The notes below the pieces were generated by a model, which searched no databases, was not told where the DNA came from, and was given only the letters and a program-made list of their open reading frames with translations. This document shows positions 8,692 to 16,612 of a stretch of DNA of 64,000 nucleotides, piece after piece; position 1 is the stretch's first letter, and every line of letters begins with the position of its first letter. This DNA comes from an uncultured Vampirovibrio sp. GTDB lineage: Bacteria > Cyanobacteriota > Vampirovibrionia > Gastranaerophilales > Gastranaerophilaceae. A program made the position numbers and the translations under genes. The stretch is taken from the NCBI GenBank assembly GCA_910577635.1, contig CAJTNR010000004.1, positions 1 to 64,000 of the forward strand. Direction: 5' to 3'.

Positions 8692-10536
8692 TTAATATGT
8701 TTGTGCTCTAAATACACTGGTTTTTAAAACATCAAAATATTTATCATTTAAGTGCGCCCAATCAAATAATACAATACCATTTAGTTTGAGTCTTCTTACT
8801 ATATGAATTTGTTTCAGCAAATCCTCAGGATCTGATTCAATGAATCCGGCAAAAAGTCCAGGATAAATACTAATACCCGGCGGTGTTTTTTTTCTTATTT
8901 CCTCAAGCATTGATTTAGCTAAATCGTCATCGCTTGTTAGAATCAAAGGAGTAATTGCACTCACATACCTTTGGCTTACCCATTGATTCCAATCCTGATG
9001 TTTGGTTTGAAGACTAACTTTATAATCAGGAAAAATTACTGTAGACAATGTAATATTTCTATTTTTTAGTAAATCTGAAACCCTTTTAACATAATCTGTG
9101 ATTTTGTCTCTTCTATAATCACACCAATTCTCCCACATTGAACCCTTGGATTCAATATCAAGAGGATCAACTTCATAGAATTTATAGAATTCCTCTCTTG
9201 CATACTTTGTGTATCCCCATTGGTTATTATAGTTTTCTTTAGAAACATTGGGATATCTTACATAATCAAGGTTTACTCCGTCTATATTATATCTTGCTGT
9301 CATTTCCGCTATTAATTTAACCAAAAATATTGTAACTTCAGGATTAGCAGGATCTAGAAAATATCCGTTGTGTTCCTGAGGGTGCTGAACCCAGCCCTGA
9401 TAAAGTGCTTTTTGTTTGGATCTGTTCATCCAATTGGGTTTAACAGCAAGAATTGACTTAGGATTGGTTTCCGGGGATTTATTTCCTACATAGAAACTCT
9501 CAAACCAGGTATGAACCTTCATTCCTCTTTTGTGAGCTTCTCTAACCCAAATTGCAAGGATATCAACACCCTGAAACTCGGGGTTTTGTTCTTCGAATCC
9601 ATAAGAGCGCATTGTAGCTGAGGGGAAAATCGTTCTTCCGTGGTAATAAGTTTCAAGAAAAACATTGTTAATCCCTGTAGCCTTCATTTTGTCCAGAGTT
9701 TTTTGAATTTCAGCTACTGATTTTTCAGTTGGTCTTACCCAGGTGCCCTTAAGTTCGTTTTGAATATAAGGAAGGGTGTAGCGAAAAGCTAAAGACGCAC
9801 TTTCAATTGCTTCTTTAGCACATGTTAAAGAAGCGTCAGATCCGTCTTTTTGAGATTTTTTATATAATTGTTTTGCTTTTTTTAAATAATAGTAAATATA
9901 CTTATCATCCCTTGAATCATAGTCTTGTTTTGTTGATAAAAGAACATTTTCAACAATATCAATTTTAGCTTTAGCACAATAGCGGTAACTATCAATTGTT
10001 GTGTAGGCTTTTATTGTTCTATCGCATATTTCAATTTTAGTTCCAATTTTTAAATTATCACTAATCCATTTTTTAGCACTTCCGTGTCCTGATATTACAA
10101 ATCCATTTTTGGGAATATTTGAATTAGCCCCTGTAAGACGCACTATTACACCATCAATAACTACTGCTTCTTTTCCAAACTCATTTGTCTGGGTAGTTTT
10201 TCCAAATTCTTTGGTATAGATGACAAGCTGATTAGGACCTCTGTATCCGGGGTATGTGTTTGTTTGCGATACATCATCAAGAGGATATATTGCATTAATT
10301 TTTCTTGTTGATTCTGAAATTATTCTGTCATTAGGTAGTTCAACATTTATATTTTTAGTTTTTTTAGCATCTTTATCCTCTTTATAAAAAACTGCCTTTT
10401 TTTCATCACGCCTAGAATCAGTATTGAGGGTTGTTTTTGTATTCTCATTATTTGCTTGAACAGATGCAGCAAAAGAAGGAACTATTAAGTTTAATAGTAT
10501 AAAAAAAGAGAATAAAAGTTTTAGAATACTCCGCAA
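8692..10536 (-). CDS. Secreted family-10-like glycoside hydrolase (GHL10)
   Basis: 614 residues; TTG start with GGATAA upstream and a signal peptide at 1-23 (FAASVQA region). Residues about 250-600 carry the motifs of the GHL10 family: NNVFLETYYHGRTIFPS, KVHTWFESF and IDGVNLDYVRYPN, a TIM-barrel layout with conserved acidic residues. Proteins of this family act on envelope or exogenous glycans. The N-terminal 200 residues form a separate region seen upstream of such domains, possibly for carbohydrate binding or envelope targeting (inference). It is likely periplasmic or surface-exposed. The gene stands alone between the coiled-coil gene and HU. Confidence 0.9.
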   Translation of the reverse strand: MRSILKLLFSFFILLNLIVPSFAASVQANNENTKTTLNTDSRRDEKKAVFYKEDKDAKKTKNINVELPNDRIISESTRKINAIYPLDDVSQTNTYPGYRGPNQLVIYTKEFGKTTQTNEFGKEAVVIDGVIVRLTGANSNIPKNGFVISGHGSAKKWISDNLKIGTKIEICDRTIKAYTTIDSYRYCAKAKIDIVENVLLSTKQDYDSRDDKYIYYYLKKAKQLYKKSQKDGSDASLTCAKEAIESASLAFRYTLPYIQNELKGTWVRPTEKSVAEIQKTLDKMKATGINNVFLETYYHGRTIFPSATMRSYGFEEQNPEFQGVDILAIWVREAHKRGMKVHTWFESFYVGNKSPETNPKSILAVKPNWMNRSKQKALYQGWVQHPQEHNGYFLDPANPEVTIFLVKLIAEMTARYNIDGVNLDYVRYPNVSKENYNNQWGYTKYAREEFYKFYEVDPLDIESKGSMWENWCDYRRDKITDYVKRVSDLLKNRNITLSTVIFPDYKVSLQTKHQDWNQWVSQRYVSAITPLILTSDDDLAKSMLEEIRKKTPPGISIYPGLFAGFIESDPEDLLKQIHIVRRLKLNGIVLFDWAHLNDKYFDVLKTSVFRAQTY

Positions 10537-10623
10537 TTCAGTTATCCTTAAAAAATCCTTAATAAAATTCTATAATAAAAAAAATCTACAAGCAAAAAAA
10601 ATTAAAATTTTAAAAAAATTAAC

Positions 10624-10651
10624 AAAAAAACCGGACAAAAGTCCGGTTTTT
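10624..10651 (-). terminator. Intrinsic terminator of the HU gene
   Basis: Perfect stem AACCGGAC/GTCCGGTT with an AAAA loop. Read on the minus strand, the stem is followed by a run of T, 17 bases after the HU stop codon. Confidence 0.9.
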
Positions 10652-10667
10652 ATATTAATTCAATGAA

Positions 10668-10946
10668 CTATTTTTTATTAACTAATTCTTTGAATTTTTT
10701 ACCAGCTGAGAATGCAGGAACTGTTTTTGCAGCAATTTTAATTTCTTTTCCTGTTTGAGGATTTCTGCCTGTTCTAGCTGCTCTTTTTCTTGATTCAAAA
10801 GTACCGAAACCAACTAAAGTAACCTTTTCTCCTTTAGCAACAGTTTTTTGTACAGTTTCAACTAATCCGTTTAATACTTCTGCAGCTTCTTTTTGTGTAA
10901 CTTTAGCTTTTTTAGCAATTTCTTGTACTAATTCTTCTTTGTTCAT
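10668..10946 (-). CDS. hup: DNA-binding protein HU
   Basis: 92 residues, the usual HU length. HU bends and compacts DNA as a dimer. The HU/IHF signature is clear: VGFGTFESRKRAARTGRNPQ near residues 45-64 (start of the DNA-binding arm) and a C-terminal VPAFSAGKKFKELVN. A Shine-Dalgarno (AAAGGGG) precedes the ATG. A strong promoter (TTGCAA, 17 bases, TATAAT) and a strong terminator frame it as a monocistronic, highly expressed gene, as is usual for HU. Confidence 0.97.
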   Translation of the reverse strand: MNKEELVQEIAKKAKVTQKEAAEVLNGLVETVQKTVAKGEKVTLVGFGTFESRKRAARTGRNPQTGKEIKIAAKTVPAFSAGKKFKELVNKK

Positions 10947-10979
10947 TATTAGAACCCCTTTCTATATCTCTTATAGTGG

Positions 10980-11008
10980 ATTATATTGGAAAATTAGATA
11001 TGTTGCAA
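10980..11008 (-). promoter_or_regulatory. Sigma-70 promoter of HU
   Basis: On the minus strand, TTGCAA (11003-11008), a 17-base spacer and a perfect TATAAT (10980-10985). The start site would be near 10973, giving an untranslated leader of about 27 bases before the HU ATG. Confidence 0.8.
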
Positions 11009-11034
11009 GTGTTTTTTTTAAATAAATATTCTGT

Positions 11035-11040
11035 TATAAT
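11035..11040 (+). promoter_or_regulatory. Extended -10 box directly before the 11047 gene (leaderless start)
   Basis: TGT-TATAAT ends six bases before the ATG at 11047, so the predicted transcription start falls on or next to the start codon. No Shine-Dalgarno is present. Confidence 0.55.
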
Positions 11041-11046
11041 AAGTTT

Positions 11047-11391
11047 ATGATAAATTTTAATAAACGATGGTATGAAAAAGACGAGTTTTTAAAAAGCTTT
11101 ATGAGCCTGCTTGAAGACTTGCACCCTGATTTACAATGCGAGATTGCGGTTGATATTATCATTAAAGCAAGCACTGTTTCAGGGGTTGATTATGAAAAAA
11201 TGATTACTGAAGTCGGTGATTATAATCCTGCTGAGTATAAAAGGTGGTATGATAAAAACCCTAATATCCATGTTGCGATTGAATGCTTAAAGGATTTGGA
11301 TGAAAATCAAAAAGAAGAAATTATCCAAGAAGTTATCGATAGAATACTAGAGCACAACAATATCGACACCCTTGGGGAAACTTTTGAATGA
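11047..11391 (+). CDS. Hypothetical cytoplasmic protein, acidic, helical
   Basis: 114 residues, acidic, predicted mainly helical, rich in Glu, Asp, Ile and aromatic residues, with no signal or membrane segment. It looks soluble and cytoplasmic. It has no Shine-Dalgarno; the -10 box sits exactly six bases before the ATG, so the mRNA is probably leaderless. Its stop overlaps the ATG of the next gene (short-chain dehydrogenase) by four bases, so the two are translationally coupled. I do not recognise a family. Confidence 0.8.
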   Translation: MINFNKRWYEKDEFLKSFMSLLEDLHPDLQCEIAVDIIIKASTVSGVDYEKMITEVGDYNPAEYKRWYDKNPNIHVAIECLKDLDENQKEEIIQEVIDRILEHNNIDTLGETFE

Positions 11392-12086
11392 AAAAAGTCT
11401 TAATAACCGGTGCAAGTTCCGGCATCGGCAAAGAAATTGCCCTTGTTTTATCGAAAAACTACAATGTTTTTTTAACCGGAAGAAGAAAATTAAACCAGGA
11501 CAATTATTACCCTTGTGACTTAACAAATATTAACAATATTAACGATTTGATGGATAATGTTAAGCAATATTTCAATTCTAATATTGATATTCTAATTAAT
11601 TGTGCCGGAAGTTATATCTACAAACCAATAGAAGATATGAATCAAAAAGAAATTGATTATCTGATTAACCTTAACTTTAAATCAGCTTATATTCTATCTA
11701 GTCTTGTAATTTCCGATATGAAAAAAAACCTGTTTGGAAGAATTGTTAATATCGGCTCAATTTCAGCTTCGGTCGGTGAAGGAAATGCAGCTTTATACAG
11801 CGCAACTAAAGGAGCTCTTGCATCTTTAACTAAAGCATTGGCTCTTGAAGTAGCACAGTATAATATTACAGTCAATCAAATTAATCCAGGCTGGGTTAAC
11901 ACTCCTTTAGCCGACAATTCTCTTAATAATGAAGATAAACAAGAAGTTATTGATGTCACTCCGCAAAGAAGATTCATTGAACCTGTTGAAGTGGCAAAAC
12001 TTTGTGAATATTTAATCTCAAATGACGCTAAAGGTCTAACTGGACAGAATATCAACCTTTGTGCCGGTTTATCAATTGGCTGCTAG
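11388..12086 (+). CDS. Short-chain dehydrogenase/reductase (SDR), FabG-like
   Basis: 232 residues with a classical SDR layout: the NAD(P)-binding TGASSGIG near residues 7-14, NCAG near 71, catalytic Ser in NIGSISAS (about 124) and the YSATKGA motif giving catalytic Tyr and Lys (about 139-143), then NQINPGWVNTPL. SDRs reduce or oxidise hydroxyl/keto groups. The short N-terminal half resembles FabG-type enzymes, but no fatty-acid genes are nearby, so the substrate is open. Its ATG overlaps the stop of the preceding gene. Confidence 0.9.
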   Translation: MKKVLITGASSGIGKEIALVLSKNYNVFLTGRRKLNQDNYYPCDLTNINNINDLMDNVKQYFNSNIDILINCAGSYIYKPIEDMNQKEIDYLINLNFKSAYILSSLVISDMKKNLFGRIVNIGSISASVGEGNAALYSATKGALASLTKALALEVAQYNITVNQINPGWVNTPLADNSLNNEDKQEVIDVTPQRRFIEPVEVAKLCEYLISNDAKGLTGQNINLCAGLSIGC

Positions 12087-12094
12087 GATAAATA

Positions 12095-12124
12095 AAAAGA
12101 CCATAGAGTTTTCTATGGTCTTCA
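12095..12124. terminator. Terminator between the SDR gene and the oad operon
   Basis: Eleven-base stem AAGACCATAGA/TCTATGGTCTT with a TTTT-containing loop. The T run is better on the minus strand, so it mainly ends the birA-oadGAB operon, but it can also stop readthrough from the SDR gene. Confidence 0.85.
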
Positions 12125-12143
12125 TAGCGAATATTGTTATTAA

Positions 12144-13328
12144 CTATTTAACACAAACTGTTAATAGCACCCCTGCTGCAACGGCTGAGCCGATTACACC
12201 TGCAACATTGGGACCCATTGCATGCATTAATAAGTAGTTATTAGGATTGTATTCTAAACCAACTTTATTAGATACGCGGGCCGCCATAGGAACCGCACTA
12301 ACACCTGCTGAACCAATAAGAGGATTAATCTTATTGTCTTTAGATGAGAAGAGGTTCATTATTTTTGCCATTATAACCCCTGCTGCTGTAGCTAGAGAAA
12401 AAGCAAGGATTCCAAGGATTAGAATAAATAAAGTTTGAACTGTTAGAAACTGATCAGCAGATAACTTAGAGCCAACCGACAATCCTAAGAAAATTGTAAT
12501 TATATTAATTAATGCATTCTGCATGGTATTAGAAAGTCTTTCAACAACACCGCATTCTTTGCATAAATTACCAAAAGCTAGAGCCCCTACTAAAGGACAA
12601 GCACTTGGCAAGAACAGAATGCATAATGAAAGAACAAGAAGAGGGAAAACAATTTTTTCACGCTGCGAAACCTCTCTTAATTGACTCATTTGGATTTCAC
12701 GTTCTTTTTTTGTTGTTAAAAGTTTCATAATAGGAGGCTGAATTACAGGAACTAAAGCCATATAAGAATAAGCAGCAACGGCAATTGCACCTAATAATTC
12801 AGGGGCAAGTTTACTTGTAACATAAATTGAAGTCGGTCCGTCTGCTCCTCCAATAATACCAATTGCACCTGCCTGGGGTAGTGTAAAACCAAATACGCAA
12901 AGTGCCAGCAATAATGCTCCAAAAATTCCAAATTGGGCAGCTCCACCTAAAAGAGCGGTTTTAGGATTCGCTAATAATGGTCCAAAGTCAGTCATCGCAC
13001 CAACTCCCATAAAGATTATAAGAGGGAAAATCCCCTGATGGATACCTGCTTCATAGATAATATTCAAAAACCCGCCTGGTTCAGTCATTCCAGCTAGAGG
13101 AATATTAGATAAAAAACCTCCAAATGCAATAGGAATAAGAAGCAATGGCTCATATTGTTTTTTAATTCCAAGCCACATTAAAAATAAACAAATGACAAGC
13201 ATGATAGGAGATCCAAACTGGTGCAGGAATTGCTCAAATGCGGATTCTATATTAGGATCAACAGGCTGCACAAAGTTATAAATCCCTGTTGTCTGCCATA
13301 ATTGTTGAAAAATTTCACCTATATTCAT
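12144..13328 (-). CDS. oadB: Na+-translocating decarboxylase beta subunit
   Basis: 394 residues, strongly hydrophobic with about nine to eleven membrane spans. The family signature GGADGPTSIY (near residue 165) contains the Asp implicated in Na+ and proton passage. The beta subunit takes carboxybiotin from the alpha subunit, decarboxylates it and exports Na+ across the inner membrane. It lies 18 bases downstream of oadA. The cluster could serve oxaloacetate or a related 2-oxo or malonyl-type acid; the beta subunit does not tell these apart. Confidence 0.93.
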   Translation of the reverse strand: MNIGEIFQQLWQTTGIYNFVQPVDPNIESAFEQFLHQFGSPIMLVICLFLMWLGIKKQYEPLLLIPIAFGGFLSNIPLAGMTEPGGFLNIIYEAGIHQGIFPLIIFMGVGAMTDFGPLLANPKTALLGGAAQFGIFGALLLALCVFGFTLPQAGAIGIIGGADGPTSIYVTSKLAPELLGAIAVAAYSYMALVPVIQPPIMKLLTTKKEREIQMSQLREVSQREKIVFPLLVLSLCILFLPSACPLVGALAFGNLCKECGVVERLSNTMQNALINIITIFLGLSVGSKLSADQFLTVQTLFILILGILAFSLATAAGVIMAKIMNLFSSKDNKINPLIGSAGVSAVPMAARVSNKVGLEYNPNNYLLMHAMGPNVAGVIGSAVAAGVLLTVCVK

Positions 13329-13346
13329 ATTCTTTTCCTCGCTTCT

Positions 13347-15134
13347 TTAGCCTATTGTAACCAATGTTTGACCGTTCTTAACCTGTTCACCCTGGGCTAC
13401 ATCTATTGATAGAACTTTACCTGATACAGGTGATTTGATTTCTGTTTCCATTTTCATTGCTTCAACAACCAAAAGGACATCGCCTTCTTGAACTTCATCG
13501 TTTTCAGATACTTCAATTCTTATAACAACACCTGGAAGCGCTGCTTTTACTTCTTGTCCTTGAGAGTCAGCTGAGCTTTGTTCTTTTTGTTCAATTCCTT
13601 CTTGCAAAGATACATCATAGCTTTTTCCATTAACGGTTGCTTTGTTTCCATTCAGCTCTACAGCATATTTTTTGCCATTTAAAGTTACGGTATAGGAATC
13701 ACAAGAAACTAATGAAGTTTCTTTTTTGGGTTCATTTTTTCTAACACCCAAAGTTCCTTTTCCTTCAAGGAACATAATTCCTTTTTCCTTGCAGGCTCCT
13801 GCTATAAAGATATTTTCATCATTAACTTCTAATCCTGCATCTTCAAGCATTTTAGTAGCCGCTTTAATTCCTTTAGATTCGTCTTTATCGTTTAAATCAA
13901 CAACAAGCTCTGTAGTGGGAGCTAATCCAAGTTGTTCTTGAGCTATTTTTACAATTTCAGAATCAGCCTCACAAGGAGTTTTTCCAAAATAGCCTAAAAC
14001 CATTTTTCCATAGCCTTCTGCAATTTTTTTCCAGGATCCATGCATAACATTATTAAAAGCCTGCTGGAAGTAGAACTGAGAAACCGGAGTTACACTTGTT
14101 GCAAAACCGCCTTTTTCAACTACTTCTTTCATAGCAGCAACTATAAGAGGATATTTATCCATTAAGTTGTTGTCTCTAAGCATTTGAGTATTAGCAGTTA
14201 ATGCACCGCCTGGAAGCGGGGATTGGATAATCATCGGATTAACTGCAAGAGCTTCAGGAGGCAGGAAGTAGTCTTTCATACATTCTTTAAAAATTTCTTC
14301 TGTTTCAAGAATTTTATTAATATCAACTCCTAAATCATATTCACTGTTTTTTAGAGCATGCCACATTGAAACGATATCAGGCTGGGCGGTTCCGCCTGAA
14401 ACAGGTTTCATAGCCAGATCAATTCCATCAGCTCCGCCATCTAGTGCTGCTAAATAAGCAGCCAAGCCTGTTCCTGCTGTTTCGTGTGAGTGGAATCGGA
14501 TATGAGCATCTGCTCCTAAGATTTCTCTTGTTCTTTTTATTGTTTCATAAACTTTTTTAGGACTTGAAGTGCCGGAAGCATCTTTAAAAGCTAAAGAAGT
14601 AAAAGGAATTCCAGCATCCAATATTGAGCGCAATACTCTTTCATAAAAAGCTACATCATGAGCTCCTGTACAGCCTATCGGCAATTCCATCATTGTTATT
14701 GTAACTTCGTGGTTTAATCCGTTATCAACAATGCATTGACCTGAATAGATAAGGTTGTTAACATCATTAAGCGCATCGAAGTTTCTTATTGTAGTAATAC
14801 CGTGTTTTTTAAACATTTTAGCATGCAAGTTAATCATATCTCTAGGTTGAGAATCCAAACCAACAACATTAACGCCGCGGGCTAATGATTGCAGATTAAT
14901 ATCGGGACCAACAGCCTCTCTTATTTTATCCATTGTTTCAAATGCATTTTCTCTGCAATAGAAAATCGGGGATTGAAACCTTGCCCCCCCTGCTACTTCA
15001 AAATGCCTGATTCCTGCTTCAACTGCTGATTTTAATGCAGGCAGAAAATCATCAACAAATACTCGTGCTCCATAAACGGATTGAAAACCGTCACGAAAAG
15101 AAGTATCCATAACTTTAATTTGTTTTTTTGTCAT
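13347..15134 (-). CDS. oadA: Oxaloacetate decarboxylase alpha subunit / pyruvate carboxylase B-type (carboxyltransferase plus biotin domain)
   Basis: 595 residues. The N-terminal half is the HMGL-like carboxyltransferase barrel: DTSFRDGFQS (metal-binding Asp), LAFKDASG (catalytic Lys) and RFHSHETAG (metal-binding His pair). The middle is the PYC/OADA conserved domain. The C-terminal 80 residues are a biotinyl domain with the biotin-accepting lysine in EAMKMETEI. The N-terminal motif differs from the more common DTTLRDAHQSL, so the substrate may not be exactly oxaloacetate. It is transcribed with the membrane subunits and a biotin ligase, which supports a membrane-bound Na+ pump. Shine-Dalgarno AGAGGAT. 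Confidence 0.9.
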   Translation of the reverse strand: MTKKQIKVMDTSFRDGFQSVYGARVFVDDFLPALKSAVEAGIRHFEVAGGARFQSPIFYCRENAFETMDKIREAVGPDINLQSLARGVNVVGLDSQPRDMINLHAKMFKKHGITTIRNFDALNDVNNLIYSGQCIVDNGLNHEVTITMMELPIGCTGAHDVAFYERVLRSILDAGIPFTSLAFKDASGTSSPKKVYETIKRTREILGADAHIRFHSHETAGTGLAAYLAALDGGADGIDLAMKPVSGGTAQPDIVSMWHALKNSEYDLGVDINKILETEEIFKECMKDYFLPPEALAVNPMIIQSPLPGGALTANTQMLRDNNLMDKYPLIVAAMKEVVEKGGFATSVTPVSQFYFQQAFNNVMHGSWKKIAEGYGKMVLGYFGKTPCEADSEIVKIAQEQLGLAPTTELVVDLNDKDESKGIKAATKMLEDAGLEVNDENIFIAGACKEKGIMFLEGKGTLGVRKNEPKKETSLVSCDSYTVTLNGKKYAVELNGNKATVNGKSYDVSLQEGIEQKEQSSADSQGQEVKAALPGVVIRIEVSENDEVQEGDVLLVVEAMKMETEIKSPVSGKVLSIDVAQGEQVKNGQTLVTIG

Positions 15135-15155
15135 TTTTTTATCCTCTTTATTTAA

Positions 15156-15398
15156 TTATTTACACTTTTGAATCATAGCAATGCCTACTGCAAGCGCAAT
15201 TTCTTCCTGCATTTGGCTGGGAAGTTGTTTTTTAGCTTTTGGCTCATCAACTGCCACAGGGCATATTTTGTTTAAGTATCCTACAACTTTTGCCATTATA
15301 ACAATTGCAAAAACAAGAATTACAAGAAAAGTAAATACAATTCCCATTCCTACTGCCATTGTTATTAGACCTTCAGTCCAAATTTGCGGGTTTAACAT
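15156..15398 (-). CDS. oadG: Na+-pump decarboxylase gamma subunit
   Basis: 80 residues with one N-terminal transmembrane helix (about 10-38) and a short Pro/Lys-rich cytoplasmic tail, the usual form of OadG/MmdD-type subunits that anchor the alpha subunit to beta. The start has a strong Shine-Dalgarno (AAAGGAGAAA). Its first codons overlap the end of birA by seven bases, so the two are co-translated. The short C-terminal tail lacks an obvious His-rich zinc site. Confidence 0.85.
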   Translation of the reverse strand: MLNPQIWTEGLITMAVGMGIVFTFLVILVFAIVIMAKVVGYLNKICPVAVDEPKAKKQLPSQMQEEIALAVGIAMIQKCK

Positions 15399-15958
15399 AG
15401 AATTTCTCCTTTTATACCATTAATTAAAAAATCTTCATATTTTTTTTCAAAGTTACCTAAAAACAAGTTTAAAAATTCGTTTTTATTGACTGTTTTGCCG
15501 CTTTCGGCAAAAATTGAAGTTGCGCTCTTATCGATTTGTTTAAGTTCTTCATTATCTAAGTTTAAGTTAATCCCGATTCCTACAATAACTCCCTTTAGTC
15601 TATTACCTATAAACTCTGATTCAGCAAGTATTCCTGAAATTTTTTTATTATTAACTAAAACATCATTAGGGTATTTAAAAGTCGGTTTAAGCGAATAATC
15701 TTCAAGGGTTTTAGCAGCTACAAGAGCGCAAAAACGGGTTAATTCATTTAAATGGGTAATATTATCAGGTTTTAGAATAATTGAAATATAGATATTGCCG
15801 CCATTTTTAGAGGAAGAAAACCAGGTTCTTTTGAATTGGCCATGACCGTTTGATTGTAAGTCGCAACTAACAACATCGAAATTATCTAATTCCTCTAAGT
15901 GCTCATGCGCCCAGGCGCTCGTTGATTCAAGTACATTAAAATGTATAATTTTTCCCAT
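15392..15958 (-). CDS. birA: Biotin--[acetyl-CoA-carboxylase] ligase, no DNA-binding domain
   Basis: 188 residues from ATG at 15958; an in-frame upstream TTG would add an Asn/Ile-rich stretch that is unlikely to be native. It joins biotin to the lysine of biotin-accepting proteins. Motifs present: STSAWAHE near 10, SNGHGQFKRTW (the biotin-AMP loop, usually GRGRxGR), YISIIL, KYPNDVLVNNKKISGIL and VGIGINLN. The N-terminal helix-turn-helix and most of the C-terminal SH3-like domain are absent, so it is a non-repressor ligase. It heads the oad operon whose alpha subunit it presumably biotinylates. Confidence 0.92.
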   Translation of the reverse strand: MGKIIHFNVLESTSAWAHEHLEELDNFDVVSCDLQSNGHGQFKRTWFSSSKNGGNIYISIILKPDNITHLNELTRFCALVAAKTLEDYSLKPTFKYPNDVLVNNKKISGILAESEFIGNRLKGVIVGIGINLNLDNEELKQIDKSATSIFAESGKTVNKNEFLNLFLGNFEKKYEDFLINGIKGEILC

Positions 15959-16024
15959 ATCAAAATTAATAATAACAAAAACATTTTTTTGAAGCAAAAT
16001 TTTTTATGTTATTATTATTAATAA

Positions 16025-16573
16025 ATGGAAACTTTAATTAAAAAAAATTCATATAAACTTCCCGCTGATTGTGTAGTTGTCGATATTGAAACTACAGGTT
16101 TCAGCGCTTATAATGATTCAATAATTGAAATTGCAGCACTCAAGATTAAGGATGGTGAAATTATTGGTGAGTTTTCTTCTTTAATTAAACCAAAAAAACG
16201 AATTTCTTCTTTTATTCAAAAATTGACCGGGATTACTCCTTTAATGGTTGAGAATGCTCCTTTAATTGAAGAAGTGTTAAAAAAATTTCTTGATTTTTGT
16301 TCAAGTAATCCTATTGTCGGGCATAATATAGGCTTTGACCTTCGTTTTATCAATCATAATCTTTCTTTGTATTATAACAAAACTCTCAATAACCCTTCCT
16401 ATGATACAATTCCTTATTCAAAAAAAGCTTTTTCTAATCTTAGTTCCTACAAGCTTACTTCTTTAGCAAATCACCTTAATATTGATTCAACAAATGCCCA
16501 CAGAGCGCTTAAAGACTGCCATATCACTTTTGAATTAATGAAAAAAATCAATGAAGCAATTTTTAACCTTTAG
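16025..16573 (+). CDS. DnaQ/RNase T-type 3'-5' exonuclease (DEDDh)
   Basis: 182 residues forming a single exonuclease domain. The DEDDh residues are visible: VDIETTGF (Asp20, Glu22), HNIGFDLRF (Asp near 102) and NAHRALKDC (His near 159, Asp near 164). It may be a stand-alone proofreading epsilon-like subunit or a general 3'-5' exonuclease acting on DNA or RNA. The start is ATG with a TATTAT box six bases upstream and no Shine-Dalgarno, so leaderless initiation is likely. It diverges from birA across 66 bases. Confidence 0.9.
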   Translation: METLIKKNSYKLPADCVVVDIETTGFSAYNDSIIEIAALKIKDGEIIGEFSSLIKPKKRISSFIQKLTGITPLMVENAPLIEEVLKKFLDFCSSNPIVGHNIGFDLRFINHNLSLYYNKTLNNPSYDTIPYSKKAFSNLSSYKLTSLANHLNIDSTNAHRALKDCHITFELMKKINEAIFNL

Positions 16574-16612
16574 AAGTTTTATAAAGCAGTAAAGATAAAT
16601 TCGGACAAAGCA

